Position numbers and translations under genes: made by a program
Part shown: positions 36,201-48,167 of the stretch, piece after piece
How positions within the stretch are numbered: position 1 is the first letter of the stretch
Layout: every line of letters starts with the position of its first letter
Notes under the pieces: generated by a model
What the model was told of the DNA's origin: nothing
The model's input: the letters and a program-made list of their open reading frames with translations, nothing else
Databases searched by the model: none
Assembly: GCA_037102815.1 (NCBI GenBank)
Contig: BTPP01000008.1
Coordinates: 186,001-250,000, forward strand
DNA from: Neurospora intermedia
Taxonomy: Eukaryota; Ascomycota; Sordariomycetes; Sordariales; Sordariaceae
Direction of reading: 5' to 3'
DNA length: 64,000 nucleotides

Positions 36201-37212
36201 TAATAGATCACTGCCGTGCAACGGTCTGAGCCGGTGATGACGGACATTTGTTTTCCAGGCGGCAGGCAGCGTAGTACGTAGGGCTACCGTGCCCTTGAGA
36301 TATTTGCGATTCAAGTATCCCACGAGCCCACGTGGAAAGTCTGCTGTTGGTCGTCTCAGTGGGTCTGTCTTTGAGTCAACTAATGGGTCTCCCGTCAGAC
36401 TCGAAATGGGCTTCCCCGTATCCACTCGTCCCGTGCCTGCTTCCGGTTGTTGTGTCAATACTTAGCGGCAGACATGCTCGTCAGGACTAGAATCGTCTTC
36501 TTTCCCTTGGCGCGGTCGAGAGTCTGAGGCGTTTCTAGCATAGACGAGTACCATCTAGGTCTAACTTGAGGTACAGTGAAGTGACTAGATACTGGCGATT
36601 GAATACCAAAAGCACTTCCTCAGACGTCAAGCAGCTTCCAGAAGTTCTCTGCTGTGACGGGACTGAACTAAATGATGACGTCGATACCTAGGCAGAAGTG
36701 AAGTTTGAGAAGGAGTCACAGCCTCTGGCCTGCTCTGGATTTGCCGGCCTGGAGATTCGCAGGGGACCGTTTCACGAGGCCCGCCGTCTCTAGGGGTTCT
36801 ACACTACGCTTCTGTACGGCGGTTCAAGAAGTGCGGGGAACACTATTGTGAGGCTAAGGAAGTGATCAGCAACTTTAATTTGTGGATACCCTTGACAGTG
36901 AACAGCCAATGAGATATCCTCTTGTGCGACATTACGGACAGTCCGCGTCAAGGTAATTCCAAAATTTCCATTCACCTGCCTTAGCAGGGACCGTGCCAAA
37001 TGCCTGCCGTTGCCCGCGCATTTTGTTAGCTGCACTGAGGTATTGTGCTGGTGACCGTGACGTGCAATTTCTTTCCACCGCGCAACAACTGAGGTGTTTG
37101 GACAAGTTGCAAACCTCGAACCAAGCACCCTCTACCAATTCTTTCTTTCCGGCCGCCCAGCCTCAGCATCCAGTCTCGCCATTTTTCCAGCCTCACAGAC
37201 AGACAAGCGACC
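30270..37212. other. About 6.9 kb gene desert
   Basis: No frame has a recognisable domain together with an ATG and plausible splice sites. A possible relic lies on the minus strand at about 34010-34420 (SMQELISLVMRES... and HLKLVLYTFDLMASEILGVD), but I cannot assign it. Base composition is near normal, with no RIP blocks. The first several hundred bases include the MFS gene promoter, the last ones that of the BED/DUF3237 gene. Confidence 0.5.
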
Positions 37213-38812
37213 ATGCCGAGGCCTATTGAGGCGGACGTGCACAGCGCGTTCATGGAATTCCGCAACGCAGGTATTTTCACCCTCCCCGTTACGCCATCCT
37301 TACCGCCCGCCATCCTTACCGCGATCGTTACCAATCGCGCGTTGTTACATCTTACATTTGATACTATCGGTGACAGTACCATACACCACCTGTCGCCGAT
37401 GAATGATGATCAAGGCTGACTCGTCTCTGGATGGCTCCACCAAGCAGACGAAAAGTGCATGTCAGTTCAATGCCTCTTCTGTCACCAAGTCCGCGCAAAG
37501 AACACCACCAGGCAGAAGCAGCATCTGGCTCAGTGCACCCAGTACCTCGCCCAGCACCCCGAGGCCGCTGCTGCCATCAAGTCTTCGCTGGAGCAGCATG
37601 CGCAGAGCCATGATGGCTCCACCGCCCACGTCTCGGGCGGCCACGGCGGCGGTGTCGTCTCTCATGGTCCTGGCAGTCACGGCCACGGTCACGGTCACGG
37701 CCACGGCCACGGCCACGGTCATGGCCACGGTCCCGGCCAGGACACCGGCGGTAACAACGCCAACCTGACAGCCGCTGGCCAAATGCAGAACCAGCATCCG
37801 GCCGCTACTACTGCCGGCGCGTCCAGTGTCTATCCCGAGCCCACGTCCCTTGACCCCCATCAACACACGAACCTGGGCTTCACCCCCAATGCTCGTATCA
37901 ACGGCACGAGCACCCCCCATGGCACCGGAACCCCTATTCCTCAGCATATTCGTCCCATGTCTGGTGCATCGAGTGCTCCTCCCGCCAAACGCCAGAAGAC
38001 CAAGCAGACCAACCCCAACTTGCCCGAGATTCCTCTTGCAGAGGTCCATGCGGCCTTTGTCGAGTTCCAGGCCAAGGAGGGTGACAAGTGCCTGTCCGCC
38101 AAATGCATCTACTGCAACCAAGTGCGTGCGAAGAACACGTCCCGCCAGCGCGAGCATCTGCTCCAGTGTCCTGGCTACCAGGCCACCATGAAGGATAGGA
38201 TCCCGGCCAACAACCTCCTGCACCACTTTGATGATGACGATGTTGCTGCCTCGCTTGCTCTACCCACTCCCACTCTCGAGCTTGACTTCCGGATGAGCAT
38301 CCGGGTCAAGCCCAAGATCAATATTGGTAACGGCACCTATGGCCGTCAGAGCTGGATCTCTTGCATTGGTGGTCAATGGGCTGGTCGTTGGGGCAAGGGT
38401 AATGTCCTGGTACGTAATGCCGTCCATCCATTGACTGGCTCAGCTTGGTAATGACATTTTGCATGCTAACATCTTGTGCTTTTTGCAGGCTAACGGTCAA
38501 GATACTCAGACCTCTTTTAAGGAAACAGAGACGAAGATCGATGCCCGTTACCTGATCCAGACCAATGACGACCATCCTGCCCTAATCATCTGCAAGGTCG
38601 AGGGCTGGTGGGTCGGCGAGAAGGAGATCATGGAGCGTCTCCAAGACCCGGTTGCCGCAGACAACGTTGCAGCCAACCGCTACAAGCTGCGTGTTACCCT
38701 GAAGCTTGAGACGGGCGATGAGCGCTACGAGGAGCTCAACAGCGGCGTCTGGGTCGGCAGTGGTTGCCGCCGCGGCGCCGAGATCGTCTACGACGCCTAC
38801 CGCGTCAACTGA
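37213..38812 (+). CDS. Two BED-like C2HC fingers fused to a DUF3237 domain (448 aa, 3 exons)
   Basis: Exons 37213-37270, 37445-38409 and 38489-38812; introns of 174 and 79 nt. The first acceptor (37444) was chosen because it completes a finger equal in length to the second one. Finger 1 (about residues 5-50) and finger 2 (about 211-262) share VHxAFxEF, then CxxC, VRAKNT(T/S)RQ, HLxQC. This Cys-x2-Cys...His-x4-Cys spacing resembles BED-type DNA-binding fingers. A His-Gly repeat lies between them (about 88-105), then a basic KRQKTKQ patch. Residues about 297-448 match DUF3237 (UPF0311): a beta-rich fold with CIGGQWAGRWGKGNVL, KIDARYLIQTNDDHPALI and a final GSGCRRGAEIVYDAYRV. The function of DUF3237 is unknown. 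A nuclear, DNA-associated role is inference. Confidence 0.86.
37675..37735 (+). repeat. His-Gly coding repeat
   Basis: About nine consecutive CAC/CAT-GGC/GGT units inside exon 2 of the BED/DUF3237 gene encode alternating His-Gly. Such runs can bind metal ions and are prone to length change. Confidence 0.9.
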
Positions 38813-40139
38813 TTGGGACCTGGGAGGACGGAGGAGGACTGACGAAAGGAGTGCGTTGATGTAATGCCCCTACTGCGAAAAAGTCATGATGGATCAACCG
38901 AGGCAGGACACTCGGTTTGAACGACTTTGAGCGATCACCTTCTAATGCTTCTGTAAATGTTTACTACGGCGGTATGGCGTCCCGAACAATGTTGCCCACT
39001 GAGACCAGAGTCATGCTTGGCTATGTTCCTCGGAGGTATATGACAAAGAGGCTGCTTGTCCAGTGACTAGCATGTCCTTGTATACAGATAGTCAAGCCAT
39101 GCGTCTCGAATCACTTCCTTGCGATGCCTTCTGATTTTTATCCTGTGTTGTTTTGTTCTCTTTTTGCTCTCTTTTTCTTTTTTTGCTTTCATGTTTGTCT
39201 TTTGTTGTTCTGATTATAATCATCCCTTTCTCCTTCTATACCAGTACACTGCGCTTCTCGACCTTTTGATGGCCAGTTGATGGTAAACCCCTGGAACCAT
39301 AGATCCAGTCAAAGGTACTGAGCTTGCTGTCAGTTCACTGTACATATCAACGGACAGCTTTTGCCGCATCTCTTGCGCATGTCACCCATCTGTTTCTGTA
39401 TCCTCGGGCCAGTGCCTCCAGCACGCCAACCCGGCTCCAGGGATGGAGGATAACCGATCTTTTGACGACACGGGACCGTCAGCCTGGGAAAGTCGTGCAG
39501 ACCATGTTACCCTTCTGCACAATTCTTCGGGCTAGATCAGTACCGGTTCCGGATATATTCGGTATATTCCAACCTTGTCGAGTCCGGCACCTTGATCATT
39601 GCTCGTTACTTTTCCTCGTTGATCCAGCCATCGTCGGTATTGTCAGCTTCACGGAGCAACATCAGCCCACCAGGTCTTATCAACTCCCAATCGCAGTACT
39701 TACCCTAACTGCCACAATATTGCCCAAAACATCTTACTCATGCACGATTGTTGAGGTTGTCAGTCGCTGACGAAAGACATCTGGTCACTGTATACGACGG
39801 CAAGCATACCGTCTTCCCTAAGGAAGGGTTGCGTTGAAATGTCATTCATATCTTGCCTCGATGTTACCAAACGGCTAGGAGTGGTCAACCTCTTACCATT
39901 TGTGACCGTCATCTTCGGTCATCTATGTTACGTTCCATTGAATACCTTTACGTCACTATCGCATACCGAAATTTACATACCATACTATCCAGCACAGAAA
40001 CAACATATCCCCGCGCCGTTGGGGTCGTCAACTTCTCTCTGCTGGGCTACGGCGACATATCATGGGATCAGGTCACGGGAGACTGATTCCTTGATCTGCT
40101 TCTCTACGTATGGACAGTAGATTCTCACTGTAGGCAATG
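38813..40139. other. Spacer, possible 5' part of the dead tannase gene
   Basis: T-rich 3' region of the BED/DUF3237 gene near 39110-39240, then short frames at 39324-39770 and 39839-40120. The latter lie where the N-terminal half of the tannase relic would be expected, but I cannot match them to the family with confidence. Confidence 0.4.
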
Positions 40140-41326
40140 CCTCATTCGTGGGTGATCATAACTGGCCGGGAATCCGCGAAGGGAAGCGCGACAGCGGCAA
40201 CAATTTGGCAGGAAATGATCTATCCTGGGTAACGCCAGCGCGGCTCTACGACTGGCGCTACCGAGCGCTGCATGGCTCAGTTATAGTCGGCAAGCTGCTC
40301 GTCGCCCGTTACAACAGCAACTCACCAAACTACTCCTAATATACAGCATGCACGACCGGAGGCCGCCAGGGGTTGAGAGAGATCCAGTGCGACGTCAGCA
40401 GCTTCGATGGCGCTCTAATTCCGCCTGGAACATCTTGCACCTCATGGCAAGGATCTCCAAGATCGCTGCCCAGAAACTCATCACCGCTACAAACGGCAGG
40501 CTACGCGCTACGCAGTTATCCATCCTCGTCACCGAGGTCCTGCGCTACGCCCAAGAGCGCGTCAAAGACAACATCATCAGCCAACCCGACCAATACCGTT
40601 TCGACATGTCCAAGATCATCTGCTCCTACCCCTCCCGCTGCCTTACCCTCACGCAAGCCGACACCGCCGGCAATATATTGGGCGACTACGTTATCAACAG
40701 CGATGGTCGAACCGGACGGTTAACAACGGCTTCACCCTCAGCTAGCTCTAAAGAACATTGACTTGTCTACTTCGACCCTGACGCCTCCCTCTCCGAGTAC
40801 AAATTCAGCTACGAGCGTCATTTCCTCGACAACTTCACGTCCACCCAACCCCCCTACACCTGGCAAAAATATTGGGACCAAGTCATGCTGGACTCAGAAC
40901 AGACAAACCCGGGCCAAGCTACCGCCAATCACTTCGATACCCTTTCCTTGCACCAAAATCACGGTGGGAAAATCATCATGTACCATGGCCTCGCCGACGG
41001 CCTGATATCTCCTAAGGCGTTGCTGGCCTACCACAACACTGCCATTCCTTCTATGAACATTTCATCATAAGAAACTCGCTCTTGGTTCCCCTAATTCGAT
41101 GTCCCGGGCGTGCAACACCGCTACTTCGGCAATCGATTAACGCTCCTTGGGACTATGGCGTGCCAGGGCAGGCTTTGCAGCTACGGATGCTGCCGGCGTT
41201 GGATACGGTGCTGAAAGCGTCTGGAGAGTGATGAGGGATATGATGTGCTGGCGGCGTTTGCGAAGTGGATGGAGGAGGGCAGGGAGGTCGAGCAGATGGT
41301 TGCTACGGCGTTAAGGAGGATTTGAG
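40140..41326 (+). pseudogene. Tannase/feruloyl esterase family, inactivated
   Basis: Family segments occur in order but in different frames. They are LYDWRYRALHGSVIVGKLLV, an in-frame TAA at 40337, ACTTGGRQGLREI, then (after a shift near 40420) SAWNILHLMARIS and DNIISQPDQYRFDMSKIICSY with CLTLTQ, then (another shift near 40750) PPYTWQKYW, GGKIIMYHGLADGLISP and PGVQHRYFG. The nucleophile motif, normally Gly-Cys-Ser-x-Gly-Gly, reads Ala-Cys-Thr-Thr-Gly-Gly, so the catalytic Ser is Thr. The Asp (HGLAD) and His (QHR) remain, but the Cys after the His, which pairs with the motif Cys in the family, is Arg. Intact members are secreted esterases of about 500-570 aa acting on plant phenolic esters. 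No RIP signature; decay looks like indels and drift. Confidence 0.75.
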
Positions 41327-41979
41327 CGGGATTTTAGGGGGAGGCCGAATTGTGCGTGGTCTAGACGGGCGGTTTGGGATGAGAGGGGGGATGTGGGTGT
41401 GGCCAGGATTTAGAGTTGTGCTTGGGGTTGACTGGCTTTGATGTGATCATTTTGGGCTGTTTAGACGGTTCTGGGTATTGTGGAGGAAGGAAGTTGTGTT
41501 AGTGCTTAAGCTTCTTTGTTGTATATGGCCTCTGATTTTGATTTCGATCCCATATCTGTCTGGGTCTTCGCCTCCAGTCGAAGTCAACCGACAAATGGTC
41601 AACATAACTCCCGATGACTTCCGTCAAGCCAGTCGGGTTCTACGGGATGGACAATACTACCCCTACTAACCAATGTTGCTTGGCGACCTACCTTGGCCTC
41701 AGCCGCGCCACATACGGACCTCAGTCGATAGCCCAAACAGCGCGCCTATCATATTGTAGGTTTTCAGGTGCGGGGTTTTCCAACCTTAATCATAGACCGA
41801 GTGACTCGGACTTATAAAAGGTTACCTAGTACAACCCAACTTGGTTCGACAGAGCCGGCGCAGACCTGGACAGCACAAACATCTGTGACACCGAGCTACT
41901 TAGATTTTAGTTCTGCATCATTTCCGGAAAATACTCAAAAGCAACATTAGAGCTTACAGGCCCGAAACCAGGATACGAC

Positions 41980-44041
41980 ATGGAGACCGAAAAGCCAGCA
42001 CGACACGACTTGATTACAACGATCAATTACTACAAAGACCTAGGAGACGGAAGTGCTCCAACGCCGGTCTACGTTGGGAAGTATGGAAACGTCTATTGTC
42101 TTTGTATATGGCAATTTGCGTGCTCCAGGCCCAGCCCATACAGCTCCAATCCCAGAGGGGGTCATCACTCAGCAGCAACATTTTCCTAGCATAACACGCA
42201 TGCTGGGGATAACCCACAACTTCCCTGAGCCTACCTTTTTCTTATCATATCCCACTTCATGTTAATCACGTCATGAACCTCTATCAAGCCAAAGTCAAGA
42301 CCATCCACTTCCCACATCCATATTAAGTGCTGACGATTGACCTCACTCCTTCTTGCCCTCTGATTAGGGACCAAGTCACTAACAAGCGACTCATGCTGCC
42401 TGTTACCACCACCGTTACCGACGTGACGGGGGATGACGTTGAGAAGGGCTTCACGCTTGATCAAAACGGGTTTCAGTACCTGAAGCATGTTAGTCAGTTT
42501 GCGCGAGAGGAATTCGCGGACGAGGAGAAGATCCAAAGGGAATATTTCGCCGAGTGCGAGGGATTCCTGAAGGAGGTGTAAGTGCAAGCTTCCTGCTTTT
42601 TGGCCCTGCTATATGTACTTGTCTGGATGTAGTTCGCGTTCCCTGAGTAGAGGTAGGTACTCTGATGGTTAGAGGTTAGGTATTGTTCACATGACTACAA
42701 CATCCACTCTACCTACATACAGACCCCATGATGTTCAGCTATCAGCCTCAAGGGGGAAGGAAGCCTTTGCGAGCGCCGGACCGCTAGCCGACATGCACAC
42801 GATTATAGACAACATCTGGCACGCATGCAACGTGTCTGCACTGACTACACCCCACGCAACCAGGCACTCTGCGAGCAGTTAAGCTCGGCAGGGGATTATG
42901 CAGGGACAAGAAACTCGTCAAACTCCACTCCTCAGTTTTCTTACCCCAAGTTTCTAATTCCAAAAATAAACATAAAAAACACCAAAAACGAGAAGTTCTA
43001 GACTCCCAAGATCTGCGCCTGTGCAGCTTACTTACCTCCAACGTGTCTTTTCTCTTCATGTACCCCCCCTTTCTCCCCTTGATTTTTCAGCTTGACACCC
43101 TTGATTGTCAGGTACCCGCCGAGATATTACTGCCGAGTAATAGCAGCACACGAACTAACCACATATCCCCTTCTTCGGGCCCCGAAACCAACAGCACCGG
43201 TGCATCCCGCGTCTTCGTCTTTGACCATCGGGTCCGCCGCGGCCCTTCCGACTGGCATGAGATTCCCGTGTACAACGTGCGGCACCGGGGCCCGCTGCAC
43301 CGCGCACACGTGGACCAGTCATACGCCGGAGCAGAGATGGTCTTGCGGGAGAAGATACCCAATGCGGACGAAGTGGGAAGACTGATGCAGAGAAGATGGG
43401 GAATTGTTAATGTAGGTTGACCAATTCCTCTTCTGTTTATCTCCGTTGATAGTTCGTGGTCACTACATACCTACTGCCTGATGGAACTGCAATCAAGGCA
43501 TGGATGGGTTCGTTTAGTAAGGCCCTTTATCTCAGAGACAGTTTTGGTTGCGCTAATGTAGGTACCTCCAAGCTAACTCCAAGTTGCATACACCGGAGAC
43601 ACTTCCGTTACTCGTTGATAAGTCAACAACGTCGTCGGAAATACACCTCCTTCATTTTACCCGACCCCGTCATTATGAAGGATCGAATGCATATGCAGCT
43701 CTAACACATCATAGATCTGGCGGCCCATCAAGCCCATCCACAAAGACCCTCTAGCCCTCTGCGACGCCCGCACCGTGTCCGATGCCGACCTCGTTCCGGC
43801 ATCTATCATTCTCAAAGGCGGACAGCGCAGGGAGTCTTGGACGGTCAAGGCCAACCTAGAACATCGGTGGTACTTCAAGTACCAACAGCAGCCGGACGAG
43901 GTGGTGCTGATCAAGTGCTTTGACAGCGACAGTTCCCCAGGGATGGCGAGGAGGGCACCGCATTGCGCCGTTGAGGATCCAGATGCTAGAGAGAAGGATT
44001 GGAGGGAGAGCGTTGAAGTTCGGTATCTCGTTTTCTGGTGA
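41980..44041 (+). CDS. CmcJ/AsaB-type oxidoreductase (GA4-desaturase-related family), 284 aa, 4 exons
   Basis: Exons 41980-42080, 42368-42577, 43195-43411 and 43715-44041. Joins keep phase and each restores a family block: YVGK+DQVTNKRL, EGFLKEV+TGASRVFVFDH and RRWGIVN+IWRPIKPI. Conserved features are INYYKDLGDGSAP near the N-terminus, FTLDQNGFQYLKH, FVFDHRVRR, HRAHVDQSYAGA, DPLALCDARTV, LEHRWYFKY, DEVVLIKCFDSD and a final ESVEVRYLVFW. The family includes CmcJ (cephamycin methoxylation partner), AsaB (aspergillic acid cluster) and gibberellin GA4 desaturase relatives, and is thought to hold Fe(II)-dependent oxygenase-like enzymes of secondary metabolism. The introns are long for this genome (287, 617 and 303 nt) and the second and third hold TAGGTA motifs. 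The model relies on protein continuity. Confidence 0.82.
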
Positions 44042-44514
44042 AAGAACTCGGCCATGTCGCCGTAGGAGCTCCATCGACATGTTAATGGCCGAAATGTCGA
44101 CGTCTATCGCCGTGCCAAGAGGAGCAAAGCAGCCACAAATGGTGTCACCTTCTGGGGGCATGGATTAGAAGAAGAGAGAGAGCCCTTCGTGGATAACTGC
44201 CTGTAGGCTATGTGGGCTTTTTGGGGGGTCACATCGTATAATAACCCCTAGCTGACTTGACGTACCTGCAGATACGGAAAGGTCCTGGCCTCCTCGTATT
44301 TGACTGGACCTAATTGGAAGCCTTGCCCCCTCGTGCGGCCCTAGACGACTTCGTGCTCGATTTCAGCCCATGTCAGGCCATTCATGTTCCCTGAGGAAGA
44401 CAGCCTTGATTGTCGTCGGTCTGATATAACGAAAACGGACCGTCATATCGATCGAAAACCCCATTAATAAGGTACCAATTCGTATCCCCAAACCCTGCAA
44501 GAAACCAAACACGC

Positions 44515-44548
44515 TCTTCTTCTTCTTCTTCTTCTTCTTCTTCTTCTC
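44515..44548. repeat. (TTC)n microsatellite
   Basis: About eleven TCT/TTC triplets in a row, downstream of the CmcJ-like gene. Confidence 0.9.
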
Positions 44549-44646
44549 GCCAAACCCCAGCTTGGTCGGTAATCGCGTCCATACCTCTACCTAGTTAGTC
44601 AGATACGAGGACCAATTTGCCAGGTCCGCCCAGTTTTGCTCCATGT

Positions 44647-45312
44647 TTACGACCGGAGGTATTCATTCTCACTAACATACCGCTCCTTCACAAACCTCAC
44701 AGACTCCTCCACAGCCTCCTCCACCCGCCCCTCCACGACCTCCACCTCCCTCCCTCCATACGCGCCCATCACCCTTGCCTTCATCTTGTTGTGTCTCGCG
44801 TCCTCCAGGAGTCGCGGTCGTGCGTCGGCCGGGCAGTATTGATGCGCTTGAACACCTCGAGGTTGTTGGCTAGGACATGGAGGTAGTTGGGCGCGATGCG
44901 GATGGGAGTGGTATGTAGAAGGGGTTGAGTGTGCTGGTGAAGTGTTGCCGGCGAGGGGCAGGTACGAAAAACGGGCGGAGAAGGGGCTAGGGACCGGATG
45001 TGTCGGATGTGAGGGCGGAAAAGGGAGAAGAGGGAGGTGAGGGTTGTAGTGGACTGAATGGTGAAGGCGAGGAGGAATACGGAGAGGAGGGTGGAGGTTG
45101 AGGTGCCCCGTGAAAGAGGGAGGAAGTGAGACTGGTGGTGCAGTTGGTGACTGGAGGAATGTCATGTAGGTGCGATGGTGCCATGTAATGGTTCTCACTG
45201 TCTTAGAAGGTAGTTTCCGTTTATTCCAGTCGACCAAATCACCCTTGCCGGTGTAAATGGGTACCCGGGATTGAGTAGAGGCAGTGAGGAAAGAGGCTCC
45301 CTGCTCATCCAT
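44647..45312 (-). CDS. Questionable 221-codon frame, Pro/Ser/His-rich
   Basis: An ATG-started frame (MDEQGASFLTASTQSRVP) with a Pro/His/Ser-rich middle and a charged helical C-terminus (VEVVEGRVEEAVEESVRFV). The middle reads more like protein in a neighbouring frame (SLFSLFRPHIRHIR, NYLHVLANNLEVFKRI), so this may be a frameshifted relic or a spliced gene. No family recognised. Nothing in the neighbourhood helps. Confidence 0.25.
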   Translation of the reverse strand: MDEQGASFLTASTQSRVPIYTGKGDLVDWNKRKLPSKTVRTITWHHRTYMTFLQSPTAPPVSLPPSFTGHLNLHPPLRIPPRLHHSVHYNPHLPLLPFPPSHPTHPVPSPFSARFSYLPLAGNTSPAHSTPSTYHSHPHRAQLPPCPSQQPRGVQAHQYCPADARPRLLEDARHNKMKARVMGAYGGREVEVVEGRVEEAVEESVRFVKERYVSENEYLRS

Positions 45313-46937
45313 GGTACTGTTCCCATCCTTTTGAGATTCGCAAACAACCCTCTTTCAACTGCGACTCTAAAGCCAAAAAGAGCAGTGTAAACCACCTTCA
45401 CTCATCGTTTTGTCAGCCAAAACTGTTCAATTTCTGTCACTTTGCTGCAGTCCTCAGTCTCGGTGCAACCGCAACCAAGATCAGGCGCGTAGCCGAACCA
45501 AAGTTTGTGCCCTGGTGGCGTTAGGAGTAACACAAAAACCAAACTTCCCTAATACACCCTCCATCACCGTAGTCCCGTCTCCAAGAAGGTGTGCCGAGTG
45601 AACGGCTACCGAGCAAGTCCACGCGAGAAACCGACAAGCGCACCGGGTTCGACCTGAACTTCCTTCCTCCACGGAAAGTTTAATGGATTGGTACTCTGGT
45701 ACTGTACCCTCGTGCCTTCCACACACGGGATGTTCATGTTTGCCACCAGCGATTTCTGCCAGCACCCTCCCAGACTTTGGGTATTGCTACAACAGCGACT
45801 ACGACATACACAAATCAACGAGGAGAAGGGAGCGGTCTACTGCCGATTTGTCTTTGTACGCTAAGTCCAAATTATGTAGTGTAGCCCCAATCCAAAAGGG
45901 GGTTATTGGTTGATTGTCACATTCGCCTGGCAACGCACGCATGCGCACTAATAATAACCTACAGCTTCCCCTCAGCCTACATAGCATTTATCACTTTTCT
46001 TTTTCACTTTTTTGTGACACCGGTGATTCCTCCGCGGCCGCCGCTCCGCTCATCCAGTCAGGCATCGCTCCACTTGCCAATTCAAGTGTCGCAATACCGG
46101 GAATAACGTGTTCCCCTGAGCCAAAACCTAGAGGTACCTTGAGCCCGACCTCGAAGCCAAGAGCTGCCGACACGACACACGACACCATGTCGCATCAGCT
46201 TCTCTCGATTGGGATCATCTTTACGGGATTTCTGGCAAGTCCCATCATCGGCATTAGGTCTGTGCTTACCAAATTCCCATCTTGCCCTGCTCGAATACCC
46301 TGTCGTGCCTGAAGTGAAATCTTCGCGGACTCAACCACAGTCCGCGCGTCCTGCGGAGGGAGGCTGGAGACTGCCGCCGCATCTGCGTTGTGAGCTGGCC
46401 GGTCGGGGATGAACAACCGTCCCGACCGGCATCAAAGATAGCCCCACGCCCACTCACACTTCACGAGCCACGCCAAACCAAAGAAAGCAAGGGTAGGGGA
46501 TTCACCAGGACCAGGCAGGGAGGGGTTATCGTCGGGGGGAAGGACACCATTCCCGCTTCCCGCACTCCATTCATCATCACTGCAGTGAGACATTGACAAC
46601 AACAAACGACGAACGAGTCAACGTCGACGACATCATTCCACCATTTCCAATACATGCTAGCGTGCCAACCTACCGGATCCTCGATAAAAGATAAAAAAAA
46701 CCGATAGTTCAACGTCGGCGACGATCAATCGTTCGATTTTTTCCATTTTTCCGAAATTGTTTCGGGCAGCACGCTGAAGTAATCAATCGTCGAGTTTGGC
46801 AGGTGTGTGTGTGTCATCTTGCTTTTGGCTTCCATCAACCCTTCAGACCATAGTACAGTACCTAGACTAGCTCTCTACACCTTTTACAGACGCGCTCCCG
46901 ATCTGGGCCACAGATGTTGTTCAAACAGGGAGAGGGA

Positions 46938-46950
46938 GGGGGGGGGGGGT

Positions 46951-46986
<36 letters not shown>
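46938..46986 (+). repeat. Long poly(G) tract
   Basis: 12 G, one T, then 36 G. Capable of forming G-quadruplex structures; the length may be unreliable because homopolymers sequence poorly. Confidence 0.9.
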
Positions 46987-46988
<2 letters not shown>

Positions 46989-47454
46989 GTTGAAAGTAAT
47001 GTCGTGCACAAACCACATCCCATCCAACCCGGCCAAAAACACACATACTACAACCAAAACTGGCATACTAAAAAAGCAAATTTGCCCCTGTTTCAGACCC
47101 CCCTTTTTCCCATTTGACTATACAAGTTAACAGCGAACAAAATCTTCCTATCCGGTGTTGCGATTTGCAAGTTTGCGCTTAGAAAACGAAAACACTTTAT
47201 ACCTAGGTAGTTTTCCGTAATACCGATACTATTGCTGTTACAGGGGCAGGAAGGGGGGTTTGCTCGTACTGGGGGTTGCTGGAACAGGAGAGAGTTATGA
47301 CTGTAGCTTCCTTGTAAAACCTTTCTTCTGTTCCTTCCCTCTTCTTTTTCCTTCCCTTCTCTTCCGCTTCCATGCGCGAACTGGACTTGGCTAAGACATG
47401 AAGAAGGCCAGCATGTGATTGACTGAAAATGCCAAAACAGTGATGATCATCAGA

Positions 47455-47494
47455 CGGATGGATGGACGGGATGGATGGATGGATGGATGGATGA
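47455..47494. repeat. (GGAT)n microsatellite
   Basis: About nine GGAT units with one GGAC and one GGGAT interruption. Confidence 0.9.
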
Positions 47495-48088
47495 TTGACA
47501 ATAAGCGAGAGACCACTGTTGTTGACGGGTAACACAGGTAGTCGGGTAACACTTTTCACAAGTCGAGCAGATACATCTACCGATCAATCCACCCCCTTCT
47601 CCCCGAGAGAAAAAAAAAAGGAAAGAAAAGAAGAAGAAAATCAATAGTGCTTACGAGCAGTTGTAGATCACTGTGGGTACGTAAGCATATACTGCGTAGC
47701 GAATTCCATCCCGATCTGATATTCGAAACGAGATGTTGCGATTGGGGTGTGTTAGACCCGACGTTGAGGTTGGTGGTTTGGTGTTTGTAGGCAGGACGGG
47801 ATCCAGGATAGTGGAAATCCAGGAACCACTGACTGGCGGGGGAGGGGGAACTTGTTGTACACTGTACACTATACGCCGGCAGTAGACTACCTTACTATAG
47901 TATAGTATCGCCTGACAACCAACACTGCGAATAGCGTACACTACCTACCTACCACCATTCTACGCAGTACATAGATAGTTGGGGGTAACCAACTGCATAG
48001 GTTCTCTGGGAATGGCATCACACCACGTTCCAACACGGATTCCATGGAGCATATGAAACACGGTCTAAATGTCTCCGTAGCGTAATTA

Positions 48089-48114
48089 GACAGACAGACA
48101 GACAGACAGGCAGG
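48089..48114. repeat. (GACA)n microsatellite
   Basis: Six consecutive GACA units running into GGCAGG. Confidence 0.85.
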
Positions 48115-48167
48115 CTGAACGTCGAGTTGAATGGAATTTTTCAGTTGGTCACAAATGAGTGACGGAT

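Noticed and set aside
42691-42882. Separate small gene within the long second intron of the CmcJ-like gene
   Set aside because: Flanking exons join in phase to a continuous family motif (FLKEV-TGASRVF), so this frame is intronic.
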